Positions 46,784 through 56,400 of a stretch of 64,000 nucleotides of DNA are shown piece by piece. The stretch's first letter is position 1. The number at the start of each line of letters is the position of its first letter. Origin of the DNA: Janthinobacterium rivuli (GTDB lineage Bacteria > Pseudomonadota > Gammaproteobacteria > Burkholderiales > Burkholderiaceae_D). Location of the stretch: positions 2,480,001 to 2,544,000 of the forward strand of contig NZ_CP121464.1 of assembly GCF_029690045.1 (NCBI RefSeq), written 5' to 3'. Below the pieces are notes generated by a model. The model had not been told where the DNA came from. It did no database searches and saw nothing but the letters and a program-made list of their open reading frames with translations. Made by a program: the position numbers and the translations under genes.

Positions 46784-47494
46784 ATGACTACAGACGCAAA
46801 CATAGCTGAAAACGCAGCAGAAAAAAGCAGTGACAATCCGAATCTGCTCGACCCTTTCGAGATCCGCGTGCTGGCCGTGCTGGCCGAAAAGGAAGCGCTG
46901 ACGCCGGACAGCTATCCGCTCTCGCTCAACGCGCTGACGAACGGCTGCAACCAGCTATCGAGCCGCGACCCCGTCATGGCCCTGTCCGAGGAAACCGTCT
47001 ACGACGTGCTGCAGCGGCTAATGCAGCGCAAGTTCGTCAATGGCATCACGCAGGCGGGCGCCCGGGTCGCCAAGTACGAACACCGCATGCGCATCAAGTG
47101 GTCGCTGGAACAGGACAAGCTGGCCATCCTGACGATCTTGATGCTGCGCGGCTTGCAGACAGCGGGCGAAATCCGCAGCCGCAGCGGCAGGGTGCATGAA
47201 TTCAAGTCCGTGGCGGAAGTGGAATCCGGCCTGCAATTTTTGATCGACAAATACCCGCCGCTGGTGGCCAAGCTGGCCGTCGCGCCTGGCGCCAAGGAAC
47301 CGCGCTACGGACACTTGCTGGGTGGTGAAGAGGCGCTGGCGCAGATCGAGACGGCGGCGGGCTACGCCGGCGCCGTCAGCGCGCCGCAACAGGGCAGTCG
47401 CGTCGCGCAGCTGGAACAGGAAGTGCTGCAGCTGCGCAGCGACTTCGATGGCCTGGCGGCGCAGTTCGAGGCGTTCCGCAAGCAGTTCGAATAA
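46784..47494 (+). CDS. YceH-family protein (DUF480)
   Basis: 236 residues. The N-terminal part (LLDPFEIRVLAVLAEKEALTPDSYPLSLNALTNGCNQ) and the winged-helix-like repeats are typical of YceH. A C-terminal coiled-coil (LEQEVLQLRSDFDGLAAQFEAF) ends the protein. Function unknown in the family. Preceded by cysE. Confidence 0.9.
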   Translation: MTTDANIAENAAEKSSDNPNLLDPFEIRVLAVLAEKEALTPDSYPLSLNALTNGCNQLSSRDPVMALSEETVYDVLQRLMQRKFVNGITQAGARVAKYEHRMRIKWSLEQDKLAILTILMLRGLQTAGEIRSRSGRVHEFKSVAEVESGLQFLIDKYPPLVAKLAVAPGAKEPRYGHLLGGEEALAQIETAAGYAGAVSAPQQGSRVAQLEQEVLQLRSDFDGLAAQFEAFRKQFE

Positions 47495-47507
47495 CGTCAC
47501 TGCACGC

Positions 47508-48011
47508 ATGACTTTTTCCTTCCTGTGCCGCTCCTGCGGCGAAACCCACACGGGCATGCCCAGCTTCGGCGCCGATGCGCCGTGGCTGTATGAGCAGATG
47601 GCGCCGGCCGAGCGCGAAGCGCGCTGCCAGCTCGACAGCGACGCCTGCATCGTCGATGAAGCGCACTGCTTCGTGCGCGCCACCATCGACATCCCCGTGC
47701 ATGGCTCGGATGAGCCATTCAGCTGGGGCGTGTGGGTGTCGCTGAGCGGCGAGAGCTTCGACTCCTGGGATGCCTGCTTCAATGACGCGCAGCGGGCGCA
47801 CATCGGCCCCTTCTTCGGCTGGCTGAGCACGCAGCTGTCCGTGTACCCGGCTACCCTGAACCTGAAAACCCGCGTCCACCTGCGCGACGATGGCGTGCGC
47901 CCATCCATCGAGCTGGAGCCGACGGAGCATCCGCTGGCCATCGAACAGCGCGACGGCATCACGGCAGAGCGGGTGGCCGAGCTGTATGCGCGGCTGGTGC
48001 ATGGCGCGTGA
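47508..48011 (+). CDS. DUF2199 domain protein
   Basis: 167 residues. The opening FLCRSCGETHTGMPSFGADAP with a CxxC-type pair and FVRATIDIPVHGSDEPFSWGVWVSLS are the DUF2199 pattern. No function is established. It lies between yceH-like and udk genes with 13- and 59-bp gaps and is probably in the same transcription unit. Confidence 0.85.
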   Translation: MTFSFLCRSCGETHTGMPSFGADAPWLYEQMAPAEREARCQLDSDACIVDEAHCFVRATIDIPVHGSDEPFSWGVWVSLSGESFDSWDACFNDAQRAHIGPFFGWLSTQLSVYPATLNLKTRVHLRDDGVRPSIELEPTEHPLAIEQRDGITAERVAELYARLVHGA

Positions 48012-48070
48012 CAGGCCAGGCTTTGCAGCCGCTCCCTGTCAGTCAGCTCGCGTTTCCGGTATCATTCGGC

Positions 48071-48715
48071 ATGAATACTATTTCCTTCCAACCGTTTGTT
48101 ATTGGTGTCGCTGGCGGAAGCGGCAGTGGCAAGTCCACCGTATCCCAACAAGTGCTGGCGTCGTTTGGCGCCGACATGGTCTCGGTCGTGATGCAGGACG
48201 ACTACTACTGCGACCAAACCCATCTCTCCCCAGAAGTCCGGCGCCAGCAGAATTACGACCATCCGCAGGCGTTCGAGTGGCCATTGCTGGTGCAGCACAT
48301 CCAGGCCTTGCGCAATGGCGAAGCGATCGAGATGCCCGAGTACGACTTCACGCTGCACAATCGCTCCAGCCGGACCATACCCGTCAAGCCGGCGCCGGTG
48401 ATCGTCATCGAAGGCCTGTTCGCCCTGTATGACGAGAACTTGCGCGACATGATGTCGCTGAAGATCTTTGTCGACACGGCCTCCGACGTGCGCTTCATCC
48501 GCCGCATGCAACGCGACATCACGGAGCGCGGCCGCTCGGTGGAAAGCGTCATCGAGCAGTATCTGGAAACCGTGCGCCCGATGCACAAGCAATTCATCGA
48601 ACCGACCAAGCGCAATGCCGACGTCATCTTGCCGCATGGCGCGAATGGCCCTGCGGTCGACATGATTACGGCCAAGGTGGCCAGCGTCATTGGCCGCCTG
48701 AAGCCGGCCGGCTAA
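48071..48715 (+). CDS. udk: Uridine kinase
   Basis: 214 residues. Walker A GVAGGSGSGKSTVS and the substrate region MQDDYYCDQTHLSPEVRR and YDHPQAFEW are typical. It phosphorylates uridine and cytidine for pyrimidine salvage. The frame is open to 48008; ATG 48071 (MNTISFQPFVIG) is the family start. Converges with the T1SS adaptor gene; no clear terminator was seen in the 12-bp gap. Confidence 0.95.
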   Translation: MNTISFQPFVIGVAGGSGSGKSTVSQQVLASFGADMVSVVMQDDYYCDQTHLSPEVRRQQNYDHPQAFEWPLLVQHIQALRNGEAIEMPEYDFTLHNRSSRTIPVKPAPVIVIEGLFALYDENLRDMMSLKIFVDTASDVRFIRRMQRDITERGRSVESVIEQYLETVRPMHKQFIEPTKRNADVILPHGANGPAVDMITAKVASVIGRLKPAG

Positions 48716-48727
48716 AAGTCCGCCGCG

Positions 48728-49897
48728 TCAGCGCTCCCCCATCGATTCCGAAAACGTCTTGGTGATCGGTTTCGTCAGGTAGCGCAAGACCGTCTTGCGG
48801 CCCGTGTTGATTTCCACCGTGGCCGTCATGCCGGGCTGGATCAGGATAGGCTCGCCATTCTTGCCCATCAGATTGCGCCCGCTGGTCTTGATCTGCACGC
48901 GGTAGTAGGGCTGCTCGTTGCCCTTGTTGTCCTCACTTAAGGTATCGGCGCTGATGTAGCTGACGGTGCCGCGCAAACGCCCGTAAATGCCGTAGTCGTA
49001 GGCGTCGAGTTTCACGGCCGTGGGCAGGCCCGGCTTGATGAAGGCGATGTCGGCCGGTTTGACTTTCGCCTCGATGATCAGATCATCGTCCGTCGGCACG
49101 ATCTGCAGGATTTCCTCGCCCGGCTTGGCCACGCCGCCCAGAGTGGTGAGGCGCACGTTGCGCACGATGCCGTCCGTGGGCGCGTAGATATCCGTCGAGC
49201 CCAGCTGCTCCTTGCGCTGCGTCACCGTCTGCAGCACGCCGGCCAGGTCTTCCTGGGCTTTCACGAGGTCCGTCTGACTGTCTTGCAGATATTTGTTGCG
49301 CCGGTTGGTGATCTGCGCCTGGATGTCGACCACTTGCCGCCGCAGTTTCAGCACCTCGGCGCGGCTGACATCGCCCGTTTCCAGCAGCGGCAGATTCATT
49401 TCCAGCTCTTCCTTGATCAGCTTCATGGCGCTTTCCAGCGAGCTCACTTCCGCCTGCACGGCGCCCTGGCGCTTGCTGAACAGGGCCAGCTGGTTGGCGC
49501 GAAATTCCGGGAACGCCTGCAGTTCGGGCGGGAACTTCGGCGCGCCGCCAAACACTTCCGCCTGCAGGCGCGCCACGGCCGCCTTCAGACCGGCTGCCTT
49601 GGCCGTGCTTTCCAGGTAGCTCGTCTCGGCCCGTGTGCGGTCGAAGCGCGCCAGCAATGCTCCCTTTTTCACGACGCTGCCTTCATGCACGCGCAGTTCG
49701 GCCAGCACGCCGCCATCGGCCACCTGGATGATCTGGTTGCGCGAACTGGCAATGACCTGGCCGTTGGCGCGCGTGACCTGGTCCAGCTCCGCCCACGAAG
49801 CCCAGGCGATGACACCGGCCAGCGCCGCCGTGCAGCTCCAGATCAGCACCCGGCCCCGTTTCGCTTCCTCTTTCGCTTCGACCCTGGCCAGTTTCAT
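48728..49897 (-). CDS. HlyD-family T1SS membrane fusion protein
   Basis: 389 residues. One N-terminal membrane helix (about 18-38, LIWSCTAALAGVIAWASWAE) is followed by a split biotinyl/lipoyl domain (VHEGSVVKKGALLARFDRT), a long coiled-coil (about 95-220) and the C-terminal beta-barrel with IQPGMTATVEINTGRKTVLRYLTKPI, the T1SS HlyD ending. It bridges the ABC transporter and TolC. It overlaps the ABC gene by 4 bp. Confidence 0.95.
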   Translation of the reverse strand: MKLARVEAKEEAKRGRVLIWSCTAALAGVIAWASWAELDQVTRANGQVIASSRNQIIQVADGGVLAELRVHEGSVVKKGALLARFDRTRAETSYLESTAKAAGLKAAVARLQAEVFGGAPKFPPELQAFPEFRANQLALFSKRQGAVQAEVSSLESAMKLIKEELEMNLPLLETGDVSRAEVLKLRRQVVDIQAQITNRRNKYLQDSQTDLVKAQEDLAGVLQTVTQRKEQLGSTDIYAPTDGIVRNVRLTTLGGVAKPGEEILQIVPTDDDLIIEAKVKPADIAFIKPGLPTAVKLDAYDYGIYGRLRGTVSYISADTLSEDNKGNEQPYYRVQIKTSGRNLMGKNGEPILIQPGMTATVEINTGRKTVLRYLTKPITKTFSESMGER

Positions 49898-52026
49898 GCG
49901 ACGGCTCCTTGCGCCACCGGCGCGGTAGCGGAACTGGGCACGGCCTGCGGCTTGCCCGACAATTTGGCCAGCACGGCATCGCGCGGGCCGTCGAGCAGTA
50001 CTCTTCCCGCCTGCAGCACCACCAGGCGGTCGAGCAGGGGCAGCAGGGCGTTCTTGTGCGTGGTGGCGACCATGGTCACGCCTTCGGCCGCCAGTTCGCC
50101 CAATAGCCCGACGATGCGCGCCTCCGTTTTCGCATCCATGGCGCCTGTCGGTTCATCGAGCAGCCAGATGCGCGGCTTGGCCAGCAGCAAACGCGTGACG
50201 GCGATCAGCTGGCGCTGGCCGCCCGAGACGCCGCGCCCGCCTTCGGTGATGCCCAGCGCCAGCCCCCGTGGTTGGCCCAGTATCAGCTCGATCAATCCCG
50301 TGCGTTTGGCGGCAGCCAGGATCGCTTCCTCGCCCGGGTCGGCCAGCCCCAATAACAGGTTGTCGCGCAGGGTGCCGCTGAACAGCCGCGTTTCCTGCGG
50401 CAGGTAGCCGACCATTTCGCGCACCACGGCCGGCGCCAGCAAGGCCATGTCGACGTCGCCCAGGTAGGCCTTGCCCTCGGCCGGCTGGTACAGGCCCGAG
50501 GCCAGTTTCAGCAAGGTGCTCTTGCCCGAACCGATGGCGCCCACCAGGCCGACCCGTTCGCCGGGGCGGATGGCCAGGCTTTCCACTTCCAGCGCCACTT
50601 TTTGCGCGCCGCCATACGTAAAGCGGATGCGTTCGAAGCGCAAGCCCGTATCGAGGCTGCGCGGCGTCAGCGCGAACTGCGCGTTGTCCGCCTCGTTGGG
50701 CAGGCTGATGACCTGTTCCAGGCCGTCGATCGAGGCGCGCGCATGCGCCCACTGCACCATCACGGCGGGCAGCTGCACGATGGGCATCAGCGCGCGGTTG
50801 CTGATGATGGTGCAGGCCATCAGGGCGCCCATGGTCATCTGGTTTTCGGCCACGAACCACGCGCCCATGGAGATCAACGCCACGTTGGTCAGCTGCTGGA
50901 AGGCGGCCGTGATGTTTTGCGACAGGGCCGCATAGTCGCGGATATTCTGCTCCGCGTGGCTGCTCTCGGCCACCAGTTCGGCCCAGCGCGCCTGCATCAT
51001 CCATTCTGCGCTGCTGCCCTTGAGCGTTTCGACGCCATCGACGGCTTCCACCAGCAGGCCCGCCTTGCGGTTGCTGGCGTTGAGGTTCTTGCGCGTATGG
51101 CTCTCGATGGCGCGCTGGAACATCAGGCCGCACACGAGGGCCAGCGGCAGGGCCACCAGCGGCACCACCACGAGCCAGCCGCCGATGATGGTGATCATGG
51201 CGAGAAAAATCACGGCGAAGGGCACGTCCGTGAGCACGAACAGCGATGTCGACGTCAGCACGCCGCGCACCATTTCAAAACCTTTGACCTGCGCCGCCAA
51301 TGTGCCGACGGAAGCGGGGCGCGCCTCCATGCGGATGCCCAGCATGCGCTGGAAAAACCACTCGGACAATTCATGGTCGACGTCATTGCACGAGTGGTCG
51401 ACGATGCGGCTGCGCACCTGCTTGAGGATGAATTCCAGGCCGATCGACAGGGCCACGCCCACCACCAGCACCCACAGGGTGCTGAAGCTCTGGTTCGGGA
51501 TCACGCGGTCGTACACCTGCATGGAAAACAGCGAGGTGGCCATGGTCAGCAGGGTCACCAGCGCGGTGGCCAGCACGGCGTCGACAAACACGCTTTTCTT
51601 CAGCCACAGGGCGTTGCGCACCAGCCCCAGGGCGCCGGGGCGGGCGGCGCTTTTTTCGCTGCGGCGCGGCAGGCCCACGCAAGCCAGGCCAGCCAGTGTC
51701 GCCAGTTGCAAGGCGCGCCCATCGACGCCTTCGCCGCGCCAGGCGCCGTCGGCGCCGCGCGACTGCAGCAAGCCCCAGCCCGTGCTGGCGCTGTAGACGG
51801 CGAACGGCAGCTCGCCCGGCGTCGGCTCGTGCAGCGGGCGCGCCGCGCCTTCCAGGCCGGCCGCCTGCCAGATGGTGGTCAGTACCGCGCCGGGCGCGCC
51901 ATTGCCGTCGGCGTCATCGAGCTGGCGCTGCAGGTCGGCCAGGCGCGCGGCAGGCACGTGCTGGCCCGTCAGGCGGGCGGCGCGCTCGATGAGTGTCAGC
52001 AAGCCATGTTTGATGGAGGTATCCAC
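49894..52026 (-). CDS. T1SS permease/ATPase
   Basis: 710 residues. The N-terminal domain (about 1-140) looks like a C39-like domain without the catalytic Cys; membrane helices follow (about 165-425) and then an ABC ATPase with Walker A GAIGSGKSTLLKL (Lys502), signature GVSGGQRQLIAVT and Walker B WLLDEPTGAMD. This is the type that recognises C-terminal secretion signals. Start is GTG 52026 with AGGAG 5-6 bp upstream; the frame runs further up without similarity. Part of a cluster with the tolC-like and HlyD genes. Confidence 0.95.
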   Translation of the reverse strand: MDTSIKHGLLTLIERAARLTGQHVPAARLADLQRQLDDADGNGAPGAVLTTIWQAAGLEGAARPLHEPTPGELPFAVYSASTGWGLLQSRGADGAWRGEGVDGRALQLATLAGLACVGLPRRSEKSAARPGALGLVRNALWLKKSVFVDAVLATALVTLLTMATSLFSMQVYDRVIPNQSFSTLWVLVVGVALSIGLEFILKQVRSRIVDHSCNDVDHELSEWFFQRMLGIRMEARPASVGTLAAQVKGFEMVRGVLTSTSLFVLTDVPFAVIFLAMITIIGGWLVVVPLVALPLALVCGLMFQRAIESHTRKNLNASNRKAGLLVEAVDGVETLKGSSAEWMMQARWAELVAESSHAEQNIRDYAALSQNITAAFQQLTNVALISMGAWFVAENQMTMGALMACTIISNRALMPIVQLPAVMVQWAHARASIDGLEQVISLPNEADNAQFALTPRSLDTGLRFERIRFTYGGAQKVALEVESLAIRPGERVGLVGAIGSGKSTLLKLASGLYQPAEGKAYLGDVDMALLAPAVVREMVGYLPQETRLFSGTLRDNLLLGLADPGEEAILAAAKRTGLIELILGQPRGLALGITEGGRGVSGGQRQLIAVTRLLLAKPRIWLLDEPTGAMDAKTEARIVGLLGELAAEGVTMVATTHKNALLPLLDRLVVLQAGRVLLDGPRDAVLAKLSGKPQAVPSSATAPVAQGAVA

Positions 52027-52054
52027 GCTGTCTCCTGTTCGTGTTCTGTGGCGG

Positions 52055-53347
52055 TCAATTGGCGCGCACCATGCCTGCCGGCGCCGTGCGCCCGGCCAGG
52101 GTGCCCGTTTGCGCTGCCAGGCGCAGGCTGGCGGCAATCGCCTGCGCGCGCGTGTCTTCCAGCGAAAACTGCGCCTGGGTCGCTTCGCGCACGGCATTGA
52201 GTACGTCGTTCCAGCTCTTGCGGCCGATCACGTACTGGCGCGCATACGATTCGAATACCTGCGTCGAGGTGGTGCTGGCTTCGCCCGCATTGCCCAGGCG
52301 CTGGCGGCTCGCCTCGGCCTCGTTCCAGTCCAGGGTGAAACGCTCGCGCACCTCGCGTTCGGCCACGTCGTGCGCGGCGCGCGCGCCTTCGCGCCGGGCC
52401 ACGGCGGCATCCACGCCGGCCTTGGCCGACAGGCCGGCGCCCGGCTGCGCCTGCAGCACCAGCATGGCGCGCGTGCGGTTGTCGGCATTGATGCCGCCCG
52501 TGGGCTTTTCCATGCGCAGCACCACTTTCGGCATGTAGGCCGAGCGCTGCAGGGTGATTTCGGAATCGGCCGCCTGCGCCTCGAACTCGAGGCGGTGCAG
52601 GGTAGGGGAGTAGTCGATGGCCTGGCGCATGACCCGATCCAGGCTGGCGTCGGGCAGGGGTTCGCCCACGCCGATGCCCGTGGCGCTGACGAGGCGCACG
52701 GGTTTGCCAGCCAGTTGCGACAGCTGCGCCAGCGCGTTTTCCAGCGCCTGGCGCGCATTCGATACGTCGTTGGCCGCCTGGTAGGCGCGTGATTCGGCCA
52801 GGCGCTGGTCCGTTTGCGAGCTGACCGACTGCGCCACGCGGCGCTTGATCATGTCCAGCAGGCGCTGGTGCTCGGCCAATCCGCCTTCCGCGGAGCGCAC
52901 GCGCGCCGTCTGGCGCAGCGCTTCCGTGTAGGCGGCGATCACGCGCAGCGAGAGGCTCAGGCGTTCTTCCTCGATGGCGGCGCCGGCCGCATCGACCCGG
53001 CTGCCGGCAGCATCGATGCCGGCGTCGATGCGCCCGCCGCTCCACAGCGGCTGCTCGATGCGCACCACGCCGCCCGTTTCCTGCGAACCCGTGGGGACTT
53101 CCGCCGACAGGCTGGGATAGCGCTGCCATTGCGCGCCATCGAGTTCGGCGCGCGCGGCCGCCTGCGCCGAACGCCTGCCTTGCACGGCGGGATGGTTTTG
53201 CAGCGCCTGCTGCAAGACCTGGTCGAAGCTCCAGGCGGTGGCGCCCTGGGCGCCGGCGAAAGACGATACCGATGCCATGGCCACGGCCGCCAGCAGGGCC
53301 GCGATGCGTGGCAGTGAAGACAATGCTGGGAAACCGCGTAATCTCAT
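52055..53347 (-). CDS. TolC-family outer-membrane channel
   Basis: About 430 residues. A signal peptide (about 1-33, LAAVAMASVSSFAGAQG) is followed by paired helix-strand repeats: LQQALQNHPAVQGRRSAQ and RLSLSLRVIAAYTEALRQTAR in the first half, and SWNDVLNAVREATQAQFSLED in the second. It forms the outer-membrane exit of the T1SS. ATG 53347 is chosen; GTG 53365 is possible. 28 bp to the ABC gene; strong hairpins lie before it. Confidence 0.93.
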   Translation of the reverse strand: MRLRGFPALSSLPRIAALLAAVAMASVSSFAGAQGATAWSFDQVLQQALQNHPAVQGRRSAQAAARAELDGAQWQRYPSLSAEVPTGSQETGGVVRIEQPLWSGGRIDAGIDAAGSRVDAAGAAIEEERLSLSLRVIAAYTEALRQTARVRSAEGGLAEHQRLLDMIKRRVAQSVSSQTDQRLAESRAYQAANDVSNARQALENALAQLSQLAGKPVRLVSATGIGVGEPLPDASLDRVMRQAIDYSPTLHRLEFEAQAADSEITLQRSAYMPKVVLRMEKPTGGINADNRTRAMLVLQAQPGAGLSAKAGVDAAVARREGARAAHDVAEREVRERFTLDWNEAEASRQRLGNAGEASTTSTQVFESYARQYVIGRKSWNDVLNAVREATQAQFSLEDTRAQAIAASLRLAAQTGTLAGRTAPAGMVRAN

Positions 53348-53389
53348 CCCGTATTTTTCCGGCACCAGGCCTGACGCATTTCTAGGTGT

Positions 53390-53448
53390 GGCGGGAGCGC
53401 GCCGTGTTGCGTTGCGCTCCCGCCGCCGTGCCAGGCGCGGCGCCTGGC
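53390..53448. promoter_or_regulatory. Two strong hairpins between the giant secreted protein and the T1SS genes
   Basis: Stem 1: GGCGGGAGCGC (53390-53400) / GCGCTCCCGCC (53414-53424), 11 perfect bp. Stem 2: GCCAGGCGC (53430-53438) / GCGCCTGGC (53440-53448), 9 bp with one base between. No T tract on the minus strand. Likely a partial terminator or mRNA-processing site that lowers transporter expression relative to the substrate. Confidence 0.7.
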
Positions 53449-53462
53449 GTGGGTGCCCGGCT

Positions 53463-56400
53463 TCAGACGACGAAGTTGGCCGCCGTCAGTTGCGTGATGT
53501 TCACCCCGCTGAGCAGCACCAGCGCCGTGTCGATGGCGTTGGCGTTGCTCAGGTCACTCGAGTGATACACCGTCACGGCGCCGCTGTTTTGCGCATCGGC
53601 GATGACGATGTAGCCCTGGCCCGACAAGACGCTGCTGTCGGCCGCGATGGCGCTGGCCGCCGCGCCGATCGACACGGACGTGCCGTCGAAGATGAACAGG
53701 TTGTCGTTGCCAAAGTCCGTGCTCAGGTTGACGCCCACGGCCACGGCAGCCGTCAGGTCGGCGATGGCCGACATGTCGATCACGTCGCCGCCGGCGGCCG
53801 GCAGACCGGTGCTGAAGTCGGCTACCGTCAGCGGGTTGTGCAGGGCATTCTGGCTCAGCACGAACAGCTGGCTCGCGTCCGTCAGGTCCGCTTGCGCCTG
53901 CGCCGCCGCCGCCGCGGCGGCATCGGCATTCGCCGCCACCGTCAGCGAGCTGGCGTCCGTCAGGTCTGCCTGCGCCTGCGCCTGCACGGCGGCGGCGGCC
54001 GCCGCATCGGCTGCGAGGTGCAGGGCATTGGCGTCCGTCAGGGCGGCCGTCTGCGCCGCCGCCAGCGCCGCTGCCGCCGCCGCATCGGCAGCCTGGGTGA
54101 GTGCCACGGCATCGGTCTGGTCGGCCAGCGCCTGCGCGGCGGCGGCAGCGGCGGCGTCCGCATTCGACACCACGGCCAGGGCGCTAGCGTCGGTCTGCGC
54201 GGCGAGGGCGTTCGCTTGTGCCAGGACCACGTCGGCAGCCTGCGCGTCGGCATTGGCCTGGGCCGCTGCCGCGTCGTCCGCCTGCGCGGCATTCGCATTG
54301 GCGTGCGCTTGCGCCGCCGCAGCGGCCGCGCTGGCGGCGGCCGCATCGTCGGCTTGCGCCGCTTGCAGGGCCAGCAGGGAGGCGGCGGCCTGCGCCTGCG
54401 CCAGCGGCGCGGCCGCATCGGCCGCATGGGCCGCCGCTGCCGCTGCTATCGCAGTATTGGCGTTGACCGTGGCGGCTGCCGCCGCCGCATCGTCGGCCTG
54501 TGCCTGCTGCGTGTCGGCCAGCGAGGAGGCTGCCTGGGCGGCTGCGGCCGCGGCAGCGTCGTCGTCGTTCTGCGCTGCCGTGGCGGCAGCCAGTGCGCTC
54601 GCTGCCGCGGTTGCCGTACTGACGGCCAGGGCATCGGCGGCGATGGCGGCCGTATGCGCGGCGGCGGCGGCGGCGGCATTGGCCGCTGCCTGGTTGGCGG
54701 CCGTGTCGTCGGCCTGCGCCGCCTGTGCGGCGAGCAGCGATGCCGCCGCTGCGGCGGCGCTGGCGGTGGCGGCGGCATCGGCCGCTGCCGCTGCGGTGGC
54801 AGCCGCTTGCGCCAGCGCTGCGGTGGCGGCGGCATCCGCGGCGGCCTGGTCGTCGGCGACGGCGGCGTTATGCGCCGCCTGGGCGTTGGCGGCGTTGGCC
54901 GCTGCCAGTGCGGCTGCCGCGTCGTCGGCCTGCGCCGCCTGCGTGGCTGCCAGGGTGATGGCGGCGGCAACGGCTGCTGCCGCTGCCGCGACATCGGCGT
55001 CGTGCGCGTTTTGCGCCGCCAGTTGGGCGGCGGCGGCTGCCGCCGCGGTGGCGGCGACGTTGGCGTCGGCGGCGATGGCGGCGTCCAGCGCCAGTTGCGC
55101 ATTGGCGGCGGCCGTGGCGGCGGCTGCCGCCGTGGCGTCGTCGGCCTGGGCATTGAGCGTGTTGGCCATCGAGATGGCCGCTTGCGCCGCTGCCGCTGCC
55201 GCGGCGGCATCGGCGTTTTGCGCCGCGACGGCCGCCGCATGCGCGGCAACCGCATTGGCGGCAGCGGTGGCGGCAGCCGCATCGTCGGCCTGGGCCGCCG
55301 CCAGCGCCGCATGGGCGGCAGCCGCATTGGCATTGGCCTGGGCCGCATCATCGGCCGCACCCTGGGCGGCGAGCAGGAGGTTCAGTTTCAGCGTCTTGTC
55401 ATTGTCCGCATCCGTGGCGTTGACATCGGCCGTCACGGCGGCGGTCAGGTTGGCGATGGCCGCGTTGAGCGCGGCATGGGCGTTCAGGGCTGCCGTATCG
55501 GACAGTTGCGCCGCCAGGGTGGCGGCCGCCGAGAGGGCGGCCGTGTGCGCGGCATCGGCGGCGGCATCGTCGGCGGCCAGGGCCAGGCTGGCGGCCTTCA
55601 ATGCGTTGTTGGCCGCCGTGGCGAGCAAGGCCAGGTCGGTATCGGCCAGCAAGGCCGCATTGGCAAGGAGCTGTGCCGCTGCGGCGGCCGCCGCCGTGCT
55701 TGCCGCCGTGGCGTCGTCGGCCGCGGCGGCATTGGCGGCGGCGAGCGAGGCGCTGGCCGTCACTATCGCCGCGTTCAGTGCCGTCGTGGCGTTATTCAGG
55801 GCCGTTTGCGCGTTGGCTGCCGCCGTGGCTGCCGCTGCGGCGAGGCTGTCGTCGTTCAGCGCCTGGGTCAATGCGGCCAGCGCGCTCGCTGCCGCTGCCG
55901 CGGTCGTGCCGACGGCGAGATCGGCGGCCTGTGCGGCCTGGGTGGCTGCCAGCGAGATGGACGCCGTGAGGGCGGCGGTGGCGGCGGCGATATCGTCCGC
56001 CTGCGCATGTTGCGTGGCGGCGGCCGAGATGGCTGCCACGGCGGCGGCGGCGGCGGCGGCCGTATCGGCGGTGGCAGCGGCAACCGCGGCGGCCGTTGCA
56101 TTGGTGGAGTTGAGTACAGCCGCAGCGGCCGCCGCGTCGTCGGCCAGGGCCGCATTCAGGGACGCGAGCGCGTTGGCGGCGATGGTGGCGGCGCTGGCGG
56201 CGGCACTGTCGGCCAGTTGCGCCGCTTGCGCGGCAGCTTGCGAGACGTTGGCGACAGTGGCGGCCGTCGCAGCGGCCAGATCGTCGGCGACGGCGGCAGC
56301 GGTGGCCGCACTCGTCGTGATGGCGGCAGCGGCCGTGGCGGCCGCATTCGCGTCCGCCTGCAAGGCCGCATTCAGGGCGGCCAGGGCGCTGGCGGCCGTC

